A DNA stretch of 33,231 nucleotides from Rothia sp. (in: high G+C Gram-positive bacteria) (GTDB lineage: Bacteria; Actinomycetota; Actinomycetes; Actinomycetales; Micrococcaceae). Below, in pieces: positions 31,872 to 33,231 of this stretch (positions are counted from its first letter, which is position 1; the number at the start of each line of letters is the position of its first letter). The notes below the pieces were generated by a model, which saw only the letters and a list, made by a program, of their open reading frames with translations, did not search any database and was not told the origin of the DNA. Location of the stretch: positions 37,228 through 70,458 of the forward strand of contig JAUMUA010000001.1 in assembly GCA_030530925.1 (NCBI GenBank). The letters are read 5' to 3'. A program made the position numbers and the translations under genes.

Positions 31872-31907
31872 TTGTTCACCTTCAATGACGAAGGTGAACA
31901 ATTTTTT
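31872..31907 (+). terminator. Strong intrinsic terminator
   Basis: A perfect 12-bp stem (TTGTTCACCTTC at 31872-31883 with GAAGGTGAACAA at 31890-31901), six-base loop AATGAC and then TTTTTT (31902-31907), 35 bases past the small exported protein's stop. This is a textbook rho-independent terminator. Confidence 0.92.
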
Positions 31908-32015
31908 AACCCACACTACGCATAGTGAAGAAAAATTATTAACGCCTTGACCAGCTAAAATATAAATTCAATTCGGCACAGAGGGTTATATATATTTTCT
32001 TTTATGTAATTTCGC

Positions 32016-32021
32016 TACGCT
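32016..32021 (+). promoter_or_regulatory. Candidate -10 (TACGCT) for leaderless DUF4190-like mRNA
   Basis: TACGCT, six bases (GTAAAT), GTG 32028. No ribosome site precedes the GTG. Confidence 0.5.
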
Positions 32022-32027
32022 GTAAAT

Positions 32028-33134
32028 GTGACTCAGCTAAATAACACCCCAGAAAATCCTCAGAACGGCGAAAAGCCCACCACTCACGGTAGCTACAGCT
32101 CCGATTCTGAGCGCCCTCACACACCCGCGCAAGAAACCACCGGCACTTACGAGCAACCGTACACCCAGACGAACTCACAGTACCCCGCTACCGGTCAGAC
32201 TGCCCCGAACCAGGGTTCCTATAACCAATCGCAAAATTATTACAACCCTAACAATGGGCAAAATAACCCCTATGCGGCACCAAGTAATTCAGGTAATTAC
32301 GGGGCTAATAACTCCCCCTCTAATTCCTATGGATCGAATGGTTACGGATCTAATAACTACAGCACCAATAATCCGTACGGAGGTAACGGTTACGGCGCCA
32401 TTCAGCAGAAACCTCAAACCAGCGTTTTGGGACTCATTGCGCTAGGCTTGGCCATTTTCGGTTTTATTTTAGGATGCATCCCCATTATTCAGTTCCTCGG
32501 ATGGATTCTGCTTGCCGCGGGTTTTATTTGCGGCATTATTGCACTGTTCCAAAAGGGTAAAGCAAAATGGCCAGGTATTGCGGCCATTGTGGTTTCGGTA
32601 CTGGGTTCTATTATTTCGTTGATTGTGGCGATAGTTTTTGTCTTTGGTGCTCTCGCTGATGCCGCGGACACCACAACCGATGGGTCAATGTCTGATACCA
32701 CCACTTCAGCTAGCGCATCGGCGTCAGATGATTCTCGTTCATCCGGTAGCGGCACCGGCAAGATTGGTGATACATACACGTGGGACGACGGCGTTTCAGT
32801 CACCGTTTCACAACCCAAGGCGTTTAAGCCCACTGAATATGCTGCCGGTAATTATGATAAATCTTTGAAAAATTTTGAAAAGTACACCGTAACTATCAAA
32901 AACGATTCAGATGAACCTGTAGATCCCACCCTGTTTATGATGACCGGTAACTCCGGTGGTAAAGAAGCAGAACGTATTTTTGATACTGGAATTTCGACTC
33001 CCCCCTCCACCAAAATCCAACCAGGTAAATCACTTTCATTCGATGTTGCTTATGCAATGGCAGACCCCAAGGATGCTTCATTTGATGTTTCTTTGGACTT
33101 CGACCGCGAAGAAGCAACCTTTGTTCAGAGTTAA
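32028..33134 (+). CDS. DUF4190-type membrane protein with N/Q/Y-rich N-terminus and DUF4352-like C-terminus
   Basis: 368 residues from GTG. Residues 1-~130 are low-complexity and rich in N, Q, S, Y, G, T and P (for example NYYNPNNGQNNPYAAPSNSG and NSYGSNGYGSNNYSTNNPYG), a prion-like composition. About 131-210 hold two to three helices with the DUF4190 pattern (LGLIALGLAIFGFILGCIP, then GWILLAAGFICGIIALFQKGK, then WPGIAAIVVSVLGSIISLIVAIVFVFGA). A serine/threonine linker leads to a C-terminal beta-rich domain (GDTYTWDDGVSVTVSQPKAF...YTVTIKNDSDEPVDPTLF...KIQPGKSLSFDVAYAM) like the extracellular DUF4352 fold. The N-terminus should be cytoplasmic and the C-terminus outside. Role unknown; related proteins are lipoprotein-like or septal. 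Confidence 0.8.
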   Translation: MTQLNNTPENPQNGEKPTTHGSYSSDSERPHTPAQETTGTYEQPYTQTNSQYPATGQTAPNQGSYNQSQNYYNPNNGQNNPYAAPSNSGNYGANNSPSNSYGSNGYGSNNYSTNNPYGGNGYGAIQQKPQTSVLGLIALGLAIFGFILGCIPIIQFLGWILLAAGFICGIIALFQKGKAKWPGIAAIVVSVLGSIISLIVAIVFVFGALADAADTTTDGSMSDTTTSASASASDDSRSSGSGTGKIGDTYTWDDGVSVTVSQPKAFKPTEYAAGNYDKSLKNFEKYTVTIKNDSDEPVDPTLFMMTGNSGGKEAERIFDTGISTPPSTKIQPGKSLSFDVAYAMADPKDASFDVSLDFDREEATFVQS

Positions 33135-33173
33135 TGCCCCGCTTCCAGCGTAATAAACCGTTATAGCTGAGGT

Positions 33174-33231
33174 GGGGGGGGGGTTTTTATTTTATATTAA
33201 TAAAAAAAACAACAAACAAAGTTTTTAAAAA
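33174..33231. other. Homopolymer-rich end, probable assembly edge
   Basis: Ten G in a row (33174-33183), then T5, further T- and A-runs including A8 (33202-33209), and a tail ending AAAAA. The change of composition is abrupt and coincides with the window end. It might include a terminator for the preceding gene, but no stem of useful length is visible. Confidence 0.55.

Overview
The window looks like a chromosomal stretch of a moderate-GC actinobacterium of the Micrococcaceae, most likely Rothia. This rests on gene content and style, without a database search: a MocR-type regulator divergent from pdxS, an LAxTG-type sorting signal on a secreted CpdB-like phosphoesterase, Suc_Fer-like and UPF0371 proteins, and many genes with a -10 hexamer 6-7 bases before the start codon and no Shine-Dalgarno, as in leaderless actinobacterial mRNAs. 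The first bases are the tail of a heavy-metal P-type ATPase gene. The last ~60 bases are homopolymer-rich and look like a contig end.

Layout. 1-3146: ATPase tail; a sigma factor / zinc-finger anti-sigma / Asp23-like operon (342-1965); two membrane-protein genes on the opposite strand. 3236-6856: vitamin B6 (PLP) synthesis: pdxR divergent from pdxS, then pdxT. The pdxS-pdxT gap holds two related quasi-palindromic repeats in inverted orientation. 6903-10429: a frameshifted small membrane gene, then a markedly AT-rich two-gene unit: a NudG-like NUDIX hydrolase followed 2 bases later by a 959-residue PLD nuclease / superfamily-2 helicase / DUF3427 protein with the architecture of the type IV restriction enzyme SauUSI. 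10821-13211: an HAAAP-family amino-acid permease and a YheO/DauR-type regulator. 13208-16766: SPFH (stomatin-like) protein, UPF0371 protein, GNAT acetyltransferase. 16858-19037: a large YhgE/Pip-like membrane protein divergent from a TetR repressor, with palindromes between them. 19052-22897: a TPM-domain secreted/membrane protein broken at a G7 tract, a MATE transporter, a LysE-type exporter, a general-stress FMN-binding protein. 22969-27768: a co-directional minus-strand run of M20 amidohydrolase, MFS exporter, Hsp15-like S4 protein, tandem-GNAT acetyltransferase and small membrane protein. 27917-33134: plus-strand Suc_Fer-like protein, CpdB-like LAHTG-anchored phosphoesterase, a small secreted/membrane protein sharing its leader and signal peptide, and an N/Q/Y-rich DUF4190-like membrane protein.

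How genes work together. PdxS and PdxT form the PLP synthase and PdxR is expected to control them through an inverted repeat in the 83-base intergenic region. The sigma/anti-sigma/Asp23 trio suggests envelope-stress signalling. The NUDIX plus SauUSI-like pair is the best candidate for an undescribed system: SauUSI cuts DNA with modified cytosine, and NudG-type NUDIX enzymes can hydrolyse modified dCTPs. One partner could clean the nucleotide pool while the other destroys modified-cytosine DNA. That coupling is my inference; the adjacency and domain content are read directly.
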